DNA of 64,000 nucleotides from Paludibacterium denitrificans (GCF_009707705.1 NZ_WLYX01000001.1:3038001-3102000); one strand, 5' to 3'; counted from the stretch's first letter, positions 1-14,506 are shown. The notes: generated from the letters alone by a model not told the origin. Numbers and translations are program-made.

Positions 1-2132
1 AACGTCGTACAAAGCGCTGATCGATCTTGATCGTATCAAACGGCAACTGCTGCAAGTGCACCAGCGATGAGGCTCCGGTGCCGAAGTCATCGAGCGCAAT
101 AAGCAAGCCCAACTCGCGGCAACGTTCCAGCTTGGCCACCACCTGCTCGGCCTCCTGTTGAGACACGCTCTCCAGCACTTCCAACTCCAGATGTCCAACC
201 GGCAGCGGATACGCCGCCATCAGTGCCTCAATACCGGGAACAAAGCTGTCGTGTTTGAGCGTCATGGCCGATAAATTGACACTTACCGGAATCACACGGC
301 CTTCGCCCTGCCATTCCTGCGCGTGGCGAATGGCTTCGCGCAGCACCCACCAGTCCAGCTTGCGCATCAAGTCGGTGTCTTCGATGGCAGGAAAGAACTC
401 GCCGGGCGGCACAAACCTGTTGTCACGATACCAGCGTACCAGCGCTTCGGCGCCTACTACCTCGCGCGTATGCAGATCGATCTTGGGCTGGTAAAACAGC
501 TCCAGTTCATTACGCAACAGTGCATTGGCAAATTCGCTGCGCAGGCTATGCATGCGCTGGATTTGCTCGTCCATCTTTTCATCATAATAACGGAACTGGC
601 TGCCGCGCTTTTCCTTGGCGCGGCTGAGCGCCAGATCAGCACGGCGCAGCAAGGTGCGCGCTTCGGCCTGATTTTTGAATTCGACGGCAACGCCCACGCT
701 CGAGCTGGTTTCAACCACCGCGCCCATGCAATTGACCGGGCTTTGCAGGCGGGCCATCAGTTGATTGATCAGGCCATCGAGTTGATCAAACCGATCAGTA
801 CAGGCAATAAAGCGCGAGGCCCCCACCCGGCCAACGTAGCCAAACGGATAGACCTCCTTGCGCAGGCGGCGCGCCACTTCGCACAAGATGACATCCCCAC
901 CCTCGTGTCCCAGCCGGGCATTGACCTCATGAAAATTGTTGATGGAAACCACCATCACAGCCAGACGGGCACTGTCGCTCTCGCTGCTGATCAGGCGGGC
1001 GATGTGATCTTCCATCAGTTGCCGATTGGGCAGGCCAGTCAACCGGTCATGGTGCGACAAGAACGCCAGTTCCGATTCGTTCTTGCGGTTACGCTCCATG
1101 ACATCATGCCGCTCCGGGCTTCGGCCAACTTCCGACGCCATGGTTTTTACCAGTTCAACCTTGGCATCATCAAAAAAGCCAAGCTGGCGGGAATACAGCG
1201 ACAACGTACCGACGGCCTTGTGTTGCAGCACCAACGGCGCTACCAGCAGGCTACGAATCTGATTGTGCTGTAACCATTCGCGCCAAGGCGCCGGGAGGCG
1301 TCTTCATTGACATTGTTGACCAGTTGCACGCTGCGCGTACGCAACGCCCGGCCACTGGGACCACGGCCATAAACACTATCGGCCGTGGCCATGGGAGGCT
1401 GGTTCAGTGAAAAATCCGCACCGGGTTCCGAAGCGCACGCCATGGTCTGCAACAGCGATGTATTGTCATCCAGCCAGCGAATGCTGGTATGGCTAAAGCC
1501 CCCTTCGGCCACGCATACATCACAAATGGCCTGAAACATGCGCTCTCGGGTTTCTGCCCGGCTCAGTACCAGGGCTGACGCCATTGAGCGTGGCATATAG
1601 CCGCGACATGGCCTGTGCATGGAGGTTCTGACGATGGGATTCTTCTTCCATGGCCTGCTGATAGCCATGCAGTTGCAGCATCTGATCCAGCAAAATACGT
1701 TTATTGATGGCGCGGACCGAGGCGTGAATTCAACTCGGCCGGTACGGCCATTTCGGCCAACCTTCCCAACAGGTGCGCCAGATAGCGTTCATATGCGCCA
1801 GCCACCCATACCATGCTGACACCCAGCCGATAGTGAAGCCGCCCCAGTATGACCACCGCTCCCGCGCCCTCGGCATCCAACTCCCGGCTTAACATGTTGG
1901 CCAGATGATCCAGTTGGCGACTGACCAAGCCTTCAGAGCCCTGAGGCAAATGGCGATTCAGCAATTCCGCCGTGTCGGCACTTTTCAGCAAATACCAGTA
2001 GAACTCTTTGCCCAATAGATCACGCCGGGCCAACAAGTCCTCGGCATGGGCAGCCAATAGATGAAAATGTTCTTGTCGAATGCCGATGAAGCGACACAGC
2101 CGTTCCATCAACGCCGTATTATCTTTTAACAT
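1..2132 (-). CDS. Globin-coupled sensor with GAF, degenerate GGDEF and EAL domains (partial, frameshifted)
   Basis: Probable cytoplasmic c-di-GMP phosphodiesterase controlled by a haem-globin sensor. From the N terminus: a globin-coupled-sensor domain (about 2130-1700, with the HYRLGV...W..GAYERYL pattern), a GAF domain (about 1670-1250), a GGDEF domain whose early motif is normal (NNFHEVNARLGHEGGD) but whose active-site loop reads VGASRF instead of GGDEF, then EAL with intact EALVRW, DDFGTGASS and the following IKID near the edge. Seen: the three segments lie in three different minus frames (breaks near 1700 and 1270), and the last frame stays open to base 1. I chose the ATG at 2132; an upstream ATG at 2255 adds an unrelated leader. 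Inference: inactive cyclase, active phosphodiesterase, gas or redox input. It is divergent from the argP-like gene. The breaks are probably sequence errors. Confidence 0.8.
1752..1764 (-). repeat. Copy of 13-bp repeat AAGGTTGGCCGAA (minus orientation)
   Basis: Perfect copy inside the globin-sensor gene, read as Arg-Leu-Ala-Glu. One of seven perfect copies in the first 22.3 kb; see findings. Confidence 0.8.
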
Positions 2133-2305
2133 CCATTGCGCCTTGTTCTGGCAGTTTGTTTGGCCATCGCGGGAAGTTGGTTTGCCCTCTGTTTTGATCA
2201 GAGAAACCCAACGAAAAACGTTTTGAGAATCGCTATATTTTAACAGAATATCCACGTAGATTACGTGGGCAATAACTGATCACTTTATGTCAGAAAAACC
2301 TTCTC

Positions 2306-3195
2306 ATGCTTGATCCGCGTCAACTGGCGGCTTTGTGTGCCGTCGTAGAAACCGGCGGTTTCGATAAGGCCGCCAAAACCCTGAATCTAACGCAGTCCGC
2401 CGTGTCGCAGCGTATCCATCAGCTGGAAGAAAAGCTGGGGCAGCCCGTCGTCAGCCGCACCACGCCAGCTGATGCCACCCCGGCAGGTAGGCGGTTATTA
2501 CAGCATTTTCGGCAACTCCAGCTCATGGAGGGCGACTTGATGCAGTCGCTGGGCCCGAGTGATGCCACAGCCGCTTTTACCGAACTGGCGATCGGCGTCA
2601 ATGCGGACAGCCTCGCGACCGGCTACTGGAAGCCATCACTCCGGTAGTAGCCGCGCGGCGCGTCGTATTGCAGATTGTGATGGATGATCAGGACTATACG
2701 CACGAGCTGATGCGTTCCGGTCAGGTCAGCGGCTGCATCAGTACCCGCGCCACACCGTTTCAGGGCGGCGAATGCCACTATCTTGGAACCATGCGCTATT
2801 TATGTCTGGCCACCCCAGCTTTTCGTGACCGCTACTTCGCGCAAGGCACCACCCACACCGCCTTGGCGCAGGCACCCACCATCCGCTTCAGCAACAAGGA
2901 TGACCTGCACCCACAGTTTCTTGATAAGGCGGCGGGCTATCGCGGTGCCTTCCCGCATTTTACCCTGCCCACCCCACAAGGGTTTGTCGAGCTTACCCGG
3001 CTTGGGCTGGCCTACAGCCTGTTGCCGGAGCAGATGGTAGACGATGACTTGCAAACCGGACGGCTGGTTGACCTCTTTAGCGGCCAATTTACCGACCTGC
3101 CACTATACTGGCATCACTGGCGCGTGGAGTCGCCCATCGCTCAGATTCTCACCGAGGCCTTGACCGCCTATTGCAGCCACCATCTGCGCCAATAA
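2306..3195 (+). CDS. argP: LysR-family regulator, ArgP/IciA type
   Basis: Transcription regulator of the ArgP group, which in relatives responds to lysine/arginine. Seen: N-terminal winged helix-turn-helix at residues 1-60 (LDPRQLAALCAVVETGGF, KAAKTLNLTQSAVSQRI) followed by a LysR substrate-binding domain ending QAPTIRFSNKDDLH...GYRGAFPH and a typical ArgP C terminus. The reading frame breaks near 2623: homologues have LATWLL where the sequence gives LATGYW, explained by loss of one T from ACCTGGCT. Whole length would be about 296 residues, normal for the family. It is transcribed away from the globin sensor and is 20 bp upstream of cdd. The symbol reflects family membership; the actual regulon is unknown. 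Confidence 0.8.
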
Positions 3196-3215
3196 AAACG
3201 AAGGACGAGGATCTC

Positions 3216-3659
3216 ATGGTTACTGCCCCTGACGAGCCCAGCGCCAAACAGTGGGCCCAACTGGAACACATGGCCCGCGCCGCCGCGCAACGGGCCTATG
3301 CGCCATATAGCCGCTTTGTCGTTGGCGCTGCCGTACTAGCTGACAATGGCAACATCTATCCCGGCTGCAATGTGGAAAACGCCTCCTATGGCCTGACCAC
3401 CTGCGCCGAGCGCAATGCACTGACCAGTGCGCGTTCCCAACACGGCATTACCAACATCCTGGCGGTGTGCATCTACACGCCCACCTCACACCCTACCGCA
3501 CCATGCGGGGCATGTCGGCAGGTGTTGAACGAATTTGGCCCTAACATGCGCGTACGCGCCATCTGCGATGGTCCGGAGCGGTTGGATGCCATCTTGTCAG
3601 AATTGCTACCGGAGGCATTTGTTCCGCATCATCTGGCATCGTCCGTCCCCCGCTCATGA
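3216..3659 (+). CDS. cdd: Cytidine deaminase
   Basis: Deaminates cytidine/deoxycytidine to uridine/deoxyuridine in pyrimidine salvage, cytosolic. Seen: 147 residues, homotetrameric short form, with zinc-ligand motif CAERNA (about residue 67) and PCGACRQ (about residue 103), plus NVENASYG substrate motif. The start ATG at 3216 follows the purine-rich AAGGACGAGG; a longer frame from 3171 overlaps the argP gene and is less likely. The argP-like gene ends 20 bp upstream, so the two may be cotranscribed. A perfect copy of the 13-bp repeat and a strong terminator follow. Confidence 0.93.
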   Translation: MVTAPDEPSAKQWAQLEHMARAAAQRAYAPYSRFVVGAAVLADNGNIYPGCNVENASYGLTTCAERNALTSARSQHGITNILAVCIYTPTSHPTAPCGACRQVLNEFGPNMRVRAICDGPERLDAILSELLPEAFVPHHLASSVPRS

Positions 3660-3686
3660 CCTGACCTAGAACATCCAGCCCAGCAT

Positions 3687-3699
3687 TTCGGCCAACCTT
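3687..3699 (-). repeat. Copy of 13-bp repeat AAGGTTGGCCGAA (minus orientation)
   Basis: Perfect intergenic copy just after cdd, before the cdd/purL terminator. Confidence 0.8.
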
Positions 3700-3720
3700 T
3701 GCCGTATTACAGAGAATAAA

Positions 3721-3750
3721 AAAAGCGGAAGTCGTCTGACTTCCGCTTTT
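3721..3750. terminator. Bidirectional terminator between cdd and purL
   Basis: Perfect stem AAAAGCGGAAGTC / GACTTCCGCTTTT with a GTCT loop, flanked by A and T runs, lying between convergent cdd and purL. Confidence 0.9.
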
Positions 3751-3774
3751 GGCTGCTTAAAAAGCCGTGTGAGC

Positions 3775-7728
<3,954 letters not shown>

Positions 7729-7871
7729 TCAACACCCGCGACAAGTATCAGGAAAGCGCGTCATAATACAGCAAAACCCCCTTAGTTTTAAGGCCAACGC
7801 AGGATAGTGTCGGGGATTGAGACAGATCGCCCGCATTCTCGAACATTTATGCCATCTTCAAGGAGTGATAA

Positions 7872-8213
<342 letters not shown>

Positions 8214-8230
8214 GCCGGTCACAGCACAAC

Positions 8231-8257
8231 AAAAAGGCCGCGAAATGCGGCCTTTTT
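8231..8257. terminator. Bidirectional terminator between glnB and bamD
   Basis: AAAAAGGCCGC / GCGGCCTTTTT hairpin with GAAAT-type loop between convergent genes. Confidence 0.9.
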
Positions 8258-8278
8258 CATGTCAACTTCCCGTAAAAC

Positions 8279-9074
8279 TTACTTCCAGAAGCGCCACCAT
8301 GGCATTTCTTCCACGGCCCACGGCTGCTGCAGGTAATGACTCTTGGGGTAGTTGAGTTGCAACACCCGCTTGCTGTCGTCACGCAACTGGGTCATGCCCA
8401 GCTTGTCGTAGGCAGTAACGGTGATGGCCAGTGCTTCTTCCGGATAGCGGGTATTGGCGTAATCCTTGAGGACGCCCTGGGCACGATTGGCGGCGGCCAG
8501 ATAGGCGCCACGCTTCATGTAGTAACGGGCTACATGCATCTCGTTACCACCAAGGGCATTGACCAGCTTTTCCATTTTTTCCCGTGCATCGACCGCGTAC
8601 TTGCTATCGGGGAAACGGGTGGTCAGCTCGCGGAACGCCGGGAACGACTCACGCGCCGCTTTCGGATCGCGCTCGCTCATGTCCTGCCCGGCCCATTTGG
8701 CGAGCATGCCGGAATCGTCATTGAAATAGACGAGACCTTTCAGATAATAGATGTAATCGATGTTCGGATGTGCCGGGTGCAGCTTGATGAAGCGATCGGC
8801 AGCGGCCACGGCCAGTTCCGGCTCATTGTCCTTGTAGTGGGTGTAGGCCAGATCCATCTGCGCCTGCTGGGCAAAGCGTCCGTAAGGATAACGGGCTTCC
8901 AGCGTTTCGTAGAGCTTGACAGCACGGGTATAATTACCACTGTTCAATTCGTCACGGGCTTCCGCATACAGCTTTTCCACGGTCCAGCCGCGCGTTTCGT
9001 CGTAGGTTTCCGTGGTGGCGCAGCCTAGCCAGCCCCAGTGTCACCAACATTGCTGCAACAACGTATTTTTTCAT
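8279..9074 (-). CDS. bamD: Outer-membrane assembly lipoprotein BamD (ComL)
   Basis: Essential lipoprotein of the Bam complex that folds outer-membrane beta-barrels; neisserial ComL. Seen: signal sequence from the ATG at 9074 (MKKYVVAAMLVTLGLA), tetratricopeptide-like repeats with YPYGRFAQQAQMDLAY and RFPDSKYAVDAREKM, and a C-terminal PWWRFW typical of the family. The lipobox should read L-A-G-C; the sequence shows GCTAGGCTGC where GCCGGCTGC is expected, producing an apparent frameshift at about 9028. Divergent from and overlapping the start of rluD by two bases, a gene order common in proteobacteria. Confidence 0.92.
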
Positions 9075-10166
9075 GACCGATCCTTACTTAGACCCGGTGG
9101 ATTATAGCGACATCTCGGACGACGAGGTATCTGCTCAACGACAACTCGACGTCCCGCTCACGCTGGGAGGCGAACGGCTGGACGCTGCGCTCGCCAAACT
9201 CCTCACCGATTATTCTCGTAGCCGCCTGTCGCAATGGATCAAGGACGGCCATGTTCAGGTGGATGGCAAACCGGCAACACCCAAGACCAAGCTGCTTGGC
9301 GGGGAGAAGCTTACCGTTACCATCCTGCAAACAGATGAAGAAATGGCCTACCAGCCTGAAGCGATTGAGCTGCCCATCGTTTATGAAGATGAGCATATCA
9401 TCGTTATCAACAAACCGGCGGGTATGGTCGTGCACCCCGCCGCTGGCAACTGGTCTGGCACCCTACTTAACGGTCTGCTGCACCACTACCCGGCCATCGG
9501 CCGGTGCCGCGCGCCGGTATCGTACACCGGCTGGACAAAGACACCAGTGGTTTGATGGTAGTGGCGAAGACCATTCCGGCGCAAACCGAACTGGTGCGGC
9601 AAATGCAGGCTCGCAGCGTCAAGCGCATTTACCGTGCCGTGGCCGATGGCAACGTGCCGTTTGACGGCACTATTGATGCCAACATCGGACGCGACCCGCA
9701 CAACCGGCTACGCATGGCAGTGCTCAAGTTTGGCGGCAAACCCGCGATTACCCACGTGCGGGTACTGGAGCGCTACCCCAGCCACTGCTATATCGAGTGC
9801 AAACTGGAAACCGGCCGTACGCACCAGATCCGAGTCCACATGCGCGAGGCCAAGCATCCGCTGGTAAGCGACCCGGTGTATGGCAACATCCGCCACTCCA
9901 TGCCTGATGACGTGGCCGCTGCCGTCAAGGCACTCGGCCGTCAGGCACTGCACGCCTTCTCTCTCAGCCTTATTCACCCGGTCACCGGCAAGGAGATGAG
10001 CTGGAAAGCGCCATTACCTGACGACATGAAGCAACTATTGGCCGTGTTGCGCGGTGAAGGTGGTGAGCGCATGGATACCCTGCCCACCGCCCTGCCTGAA
10101 GAAGATGGCGACGATGAAGAATGGGACGACGATGACGACGTGGAGGTGATCTATGTCCGCGACTGA
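9073..10166 (+). CDS. rluD: 23S rRNA pseudouridine synthase RluD
   Basis: Makes pseudouridines in helix 69 of 23S rRNA (positions 1911, 1915, 1917 in E. coli). Seen: S4 RNA-binding domain (RLDAALAKLL...SRLSQWIKDG), then RluA-type catalytic domain with HRLDKDTSGLMV (catalytic Asp) and GRTHQIRVH. The frame breaks near 9503 between LLHHYPAIG and the conserved LPRAGIVHRLDKD, one base short. The C terminus carries a long acidic tail rich in Asp/Glu (about residues 340-360) ending DVEVIYVRD. Overlaps pgeF by 14 bp, so the pair is translationally coupled. Confidence 0.92.
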
Positions 10167-10890
10167 GTGGCTGCAAGCTGACTGGCCCGCTCCGGCCAAA
10201 GTCCGCACCCTGATCACCACCCGTCAGGGTGGCGTCAGCCCGGCGCCGTATCACAGTTTCAATCTGGGGGCGCACGTTGGCGACAATCCGGAACATGTCG
10301 CCAGCAACCGCGAAACCCTGCGCCAATATCTGCCGGACGAACCGGCCTGGTTAAACCAGATACATGGCACGACGGTCGTGGATGCGGCGGAACTGGATGG
10401 CACACTGGTGGATGCCGATGGCAGCTTCAGCCGTCAGCCCGGCATCGTCAGCGTGGTGATGACCGCCGACTGCCTGCCGGTGCTGTTTACCAACGATGCC
10501 GGAACCGTGGTCGCGTCGGCGCACGCCGGTTGGCGCGGCCTCTGTGACGGCATTCTGGAAGCCACCATAGCCGCCACGGGTGAACCGGCAATCAACCTGA
10601 TGGCCTGGCTCGGCCCGGCTATCGGCCCTGACGCGTTTGAGGTCGGCGCCGAAGTTCGCGCGGCCTTCATGGCGCATGATCCTGCCGCCGATGCCGCTTT
10701 TACCGCCATCGGCGATGACAAGTATCTAGCCGATATTTACCAGCTGGCGCGGCAAAGGTTGGCCGAAAACGACGTCACCCGCGTATATGGCGGAGATTTT
10801 TGTACCGTGATCGACCGCGCCCGGTTTTTCTCGTACCGCCGCGATCGCGTCACCGGGCGCATGGCCAGCCTGATCTGGCTTGAACCCTGA
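10153..10890 (+). CDS. pgeF: Peptidoglycan editing factor PgeF (YfiH, laccase domain)
   Basis: Multicopper-oxidase-fold protein of the DUF152 family; YfiH members have purine nucleoside phosphorylase activity and, in E. coli, correct mis-incorporated serine in peptidoglycan precursors. Seen: 245 residues, with metal-binding motifs TADCLPVLF, SAHAGWRGL and GPAIGPDAFEVG, and C-terminal FSYRRDRVTGRMASLIW. The usual rluD-yfiH order holds here. A perfect 13-bp repeat copy lies inside the gene at 10755. Intact frame. Confidence 0.9.
   Translation: MSATEWLQADWPAPAKVRTLITTRQGGVSPAPYHSFNLGAHVGDNPEHVASNRETLRQYLPDEPAWLNQIHGTTVVDAAELDGTLVDADGSFSRQPGIVSVVMTADCLPVLFTNDAGTVVASAHAGWRGLCDGILEATIAATGEPAINLMAWLGPAIGPDAFEVGAEVRAAFMAHDPAADAAFTAIGDDKYLADIYQLARQRLAENDVTRVYGGDFCTVIDRARFFSYRRDRVTGRMASLIWLEP
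10755..10767 (+). repeat. Copy of 13-bp repeat AAGGTTGGCCGAA
   Basis: Perfect copy within pgeF, plus orientation. Confidence 0.8.
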
Positions 10891-10907
10891 CGCCTCACCG
10901 GAGAAAT

Positions 10908-10937
10908 AAAAAAGCCGCCAACACAGGCGGCTTTTTT
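10908..10937 (+). terminator. Terminator after pgeF
   Basis: AAAAAAGCCGCC / GGCGGCTTTTTT hairpin with AACACA loop directly downstream of pgeF. Confidence 0.9.
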
Positions 10938-10974
10938 GATCTGACTGCGTATCGTCGGCGCAACACTGATATTT

Positions 10975-10992
10975 ATACAACATATAGTGTCA
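10975..10992. promoter_or_regulatory. Possible NrdR box (weak, distal)
   Basis: ATACAACATATAGTGTCA resembles the NrdR half-palindrome consensus but lies about 320 bp upstream of nrdA and 210 bp from the better box. Confidence 0.35.
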
Positions 10993-11181
10993 CGCACCGA
11001 TACCACGTCAGAGTCTTGTCATTTCAGCACGTTATCCTTTCCCCATTTCACCGGCCACGATACGCCGAAAATGCCCGATGCGGCTCCACGCCAATAACGG
11101 CGCGGTTTTCGCGATTTTGGCCGGGTGTCAAGACTTGTTATCACCCCCACTAAACCCTAGAATTTGGGTCTTTCGTGCCGG

Positions 11182-11205
11182 GTAAACAATATATATTGTG
11201 TTTAC
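11182..11205. promoter_or_regulatory. NrdR box in the nrdA promoter region
   Basis: The core ACAATATATATTGTGT is a near-perfect palindrome matching the NrdR repressor consensus. It sits about 105 bp upstream of the nrdA ATG in a 370-bp promoter region. TTGTCCACA at about 11236 resembles a DnaA box; both regulators are known to act on nrdAB in proteobacteria. Confidence 0.7.
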
Positions 11206-11308
11206 TCACAGCTCGCACACAGGTTTTCAACAGACTTGTCCACAACCGACGCCAGCCGCCCAAAAAGCCACGGCGTTGGCCACTTAATCATCACCCAAAG
11301 AGGGCACC

Positions 11309-14174
11309 ATGCAACTGACCACCTTTGAAGGGCAGACCGCCGCCGAACTCGGCCGTGCCGCCGCACCGCAGGCCGATTTCAGCCAGTACAAAACCATCCG
11401 CCGCAATGGCGCGGTGGTGCCGTTCGAGCCAGTAAAAATCTCCATCGCCATGACCAAGGCTTTTCTGGCGGTAATGGGGTATCAAGGCGCGACATCTGCC
11501 AGCATTCGCGACAAAGTGGCCCAGTTGACCGAAATGGTGGTCAATGCCCTGATGCGCCGCAAGCCGGAAGGTGGCGCCATCCACATTGAAGACATTCAGG
11601 ATCAGGTGGAACTGTCGCTGATGCGCTTTGGCGAGCACGACGTGGCCCGCGCTTACGTGCTCTACCGTGAAGAACGCACCCGTGAACGTGCCGCCCGCGG
11701 CGAGGCCCTGACGCAGATTCAGATCAACGTGATCCGCAAAAACGGCCACAAGATGCCGCTGGATATTGCCAAGCTGCGCGCCACCATCGAATCGGCCTGC
11801 CGGGGTTGGCCGAAACCGACGTGGACGCCATCCTGTCGGAAACCCTGAAGAACATTTACGACGGCGTTTCGGAAGAAGAAGTCAACAAGTCGTCCATCCT
11901 CGCCGCCCGCTCCATGATCGAGCAAGACCCGGCCTACGATTACGTCACGGCCCGCCTGCTGCTCAACAATATCCGTCTGGAAATCCTGAACGAAGCCGTC
12001 AGCCAGGATGAAATGGCCGAGCAGTACGCGCCCTACTTTGCCGATTACATCAAAAAAGGCATCAAGGCTGAGTTGCTGGACGAAAAACTGGCCGAATTCG
12101 ACCTGAAAAAACTGGGCGCCGCACTGGACGCCAGCCGCGACCTGAAGTTCGGCTACCTCGGCCTGCAAACCCTGTACGACCGCTACTTCCTGCATATCGA
12201 CGGCACCCGTATCGAGATGCCGCAAGCGTTTTACATGCGCGTCGCCATGGGGCTGGCACTGAACGAAGTGGAGCGCGAAGCGCGTGCCATCGAGTTCTAC
12301 AACATTCTGTCCAGCTTTGACTTCATGTCGTCCACGCCGACGCTGTTCAACTCCGGCACACGCCGCAGCCAGCTTTCCAGCTGCTACCTGACCACCGTGG
12401 CCGATGACCTCGACGGCATTTACGAAGCGCTCAAGGAAAACGCCCTGCTCTCCAAATTTGCGGCCTTGGCAACGACTGGACGCCGGTACGCGCCATGGGC
12501 AGCCACATCAAAGGCACCAACGGCAAATCGCAAGGTATCGTGCCGTTCCTCAAAGTGGTTAACGACACCGCCGTTGCCGTCAACCAAGGCGGCAAGCGCA
12601 AGGGCGCGGTCTGCGCGTACTTGGAAACCTGGCACGCCGACATCGAGGAATTCCTCGAACTGCGCAAGAACACCGGTGACGACCGCCGTCGCACCCACGA
12701 CATGAACACCGCCAACTGGATCCCTGACCTGTTCATGAAACGCGTCATGGAAGCCGGTGAATGGAGTCTGTTCTCCCCGTCGGAAACCCCGGATCTGCAC
12801 GACCTGTACGGCGCCGCCTTCGAGAAGCGCTACCGCGAATATGAAGCCATGGGCGAGCGTGGTGAGCTCAAGGTCTACAAACGCATCCCGGCGCTGAGCC
12901 TGTGGCGCAAGATGCTGACCATGTTGTTTGAAACCGGCCATCCGTGGGTAACCTTCAAGGACCCGTGCAACATCCGTAGCCCGCAAAGCCACATGGGCGT
13001 CGTGCACAGCTCCAACCTGTGCACCGAGATCACGCTCAACACCAACGACAACGAAATTGCCGTCTGCAATCTGGGCTCGATCAACCTGGCCGCTCACCTG
13101 AAAGACGGCAAGCTGGATGCCGAGAAGCTGCAACGTACCGTTCGCATCGCCCTGCGCATGCTGGACAACGTGATCGACATCAACTTCTATCCGGTGAAAA
13201 AGGCTCGCAACTCCAACCTGAAACACCGTCCGGTTGGCATGGGCATCATGGGCTTCCGGGACTGCCTGCACCAGATGCGCATTTCCTATGCTTCGTCCGA
13301 AGCCGTGGAATTTGCCGACGAATCCATGGAAATGGTGGCCTACTACGCCTACTGGGCATCCACCGAGTTGGCCGAAGAACGCGGCCGCTACCCATCCTAC
13401 AAGGGCAGTCTGTGGGATCGCGGCATCTTGCCGCACGACAGCATCAATCTGCTGGCAGCTGAGCGCGGCGGCTATCTGGACATCGACCGCACCGAGCGCC
13501 AAGACTGGAACGCCTTGCGTGAACGCATCCGCGAACACGGCATGCGCAACTCCAACTGTCTGGCCATCGCCCCGACCGCAACCATCGCCAACATCGTTGG
13601 CGTATCGGCCTCGATCGAACCGACCTACCAGAACCTGTTCGTCAAATCCAACCTGTCCGGCGAATTCACCGTCACCAACGAATATCTGGTGCGCGACCTG
13701 AAGAAAGCAGGGCTGTGGGACGAAGTCATGGTGGCCGACTTGAAATACTTCGATGGCAGCCTCGGCCGCATCGACCGCGTACCGGAACAACTCAAGGGCA
13801 TCTACGCCACCGCCTTTGAGGTTGACCCGAAATGGCTGGTAGAAGCCGCATCGCGCCGTCAAAAATGGATCGATCAGGCGCAATCGCTCAACCTGTACAT
13901 GGCAGGTGCGTCCGGCAAGAAACTGGACGAGCTCTACAAGCACGCCTGGGTCAAGGGTCTGAAAACCACCTACTACCTACGCACGCTGGCGGCCTCCAAT
14001 GCCGAGAAATCCACCGGTCGCGGTGGTGAACTCAACGCAGTACCGAGTAGCGGCGGCGTCAGTGGCGGCTATCAGGCTGCTGCCGAAAGTGCCGCACCGG
14101 CAGCAGACAGCACCCCGGCCACCGATGTGAAGTTCTGCAGCATCGACAACCCGGATTGTGAGGCTTGCCAGTAA
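11309..14174 (+). CDS. nrdA: Ribonucleoside-diphosphate reductase, class Ia alpha subunit
   Basis: Large subunit of aerobic ribonucleotide reductase, converting NDPs to dNDPs with the NrdB radical. Outer span is about 955 codons, the long form with two N-terminal ATP-cones (residues about 25-115 starting [14 protein letters not shown], and 145-235 starting [14 protein letters not shown]). Seen: [15 protein letters not shown] with the active-site cysteine, SNLCTEITL and NLGSINLA catalytic-region motifs, and C-terminal [12 protein letters not shown] with the redox cysteine pair. Frame breaks near 11805 (CRG/LAE junction) and 12470 (KFAGGLGND expected, GCCGGC context). Start ATG follows AAGAGGG. 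Followed by a small membrane gene and nrdB. Confidence 0.95.
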
Positions 14175-14187
14175 GGTTAGACCCCTA

Positions 14188-14367
14188 ATGGAAAACCAGA
14201 CATTTTGGGTAGTTGGCATCGTTGTTTCACTCGTAGTGATTGCATTCATTGCCATGTACTTTGGCTATGGATTTAAGGCTACCGGTGCATTTGAATACAA
14301 ACAGCCAGCTGTACAAATTAAATCATCGGCAAGTGGCTCAATAGAATTGACGCCTCCAGCCAAGTAG
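14188..14367 (+). CDS. Small single-pass membrane protein between nrdA and nrdB
   Basis: Unrecognised 59-residue protein starting MENQTFWVVGIVVSLVV. Seen: one hydrophobic helix at about residues 7-27, then a polar tail with KATGAFEYKQPAVQIK and SIELTPPAK. It starts 14 bp after nrdA and is followed by the inverted-repeat terminator, so it belongs to the nrdA transcript. The orientation predicts a short periplasmic N terminus or the reverse; this cannot be told. No function assigned. A small conserved ORF here is the most economical explanation because start, length and codon use look like a real gene. Confidence 0.65.
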   Translation: MENQTFWVVGIVVSLVVIAFIAMYFGYGFKATGAFEYKQPAVQIKSSASGSIELTPPAK

Positions 14368-14377
14368 TTACTTGAAT

Positions 14378-14404
14378 AAGGTTGGCCGAACTTCGGCCAA
14401 CCTT
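14378..14404. terminator. Head-to-head pair of the 13-bp repeat forming a hairpin
   Basis: AAGGTTGGCCGAA (14378-14390), one C, then its exact reverse complement (14392-14404). A 13-bp perfect stem between nrdA and nrdB. It lacks a long T run, so it may attenuate or process rather than fully terminate. Paired uptake sequences acting as terminators are known in Neisseria; here this is by analogy. Confidence 0.7.
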
Positions 14405-14506
14405 CATTCCTTAGCCAGTTTGGCTTGAGGTGGTTAAGGAATGAAGCAGCGCCCTCGCGGCGATGCGATAGAAACACTGTAAATACAGAGAAATATGGAG
14501 ATCATG

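Noticed and set aside
323-1273. Long plus-strand open frames over the globin sensor
   Set aside because: They are antisense shadows of the GGDEF-EAL coding frame, which has clear domain motifs.
12420-13943. 507-codon minus-strand frame antisense to nrdA
   Set aside because: Shadow of nrdA; sense strand carries the catalytic motifs.
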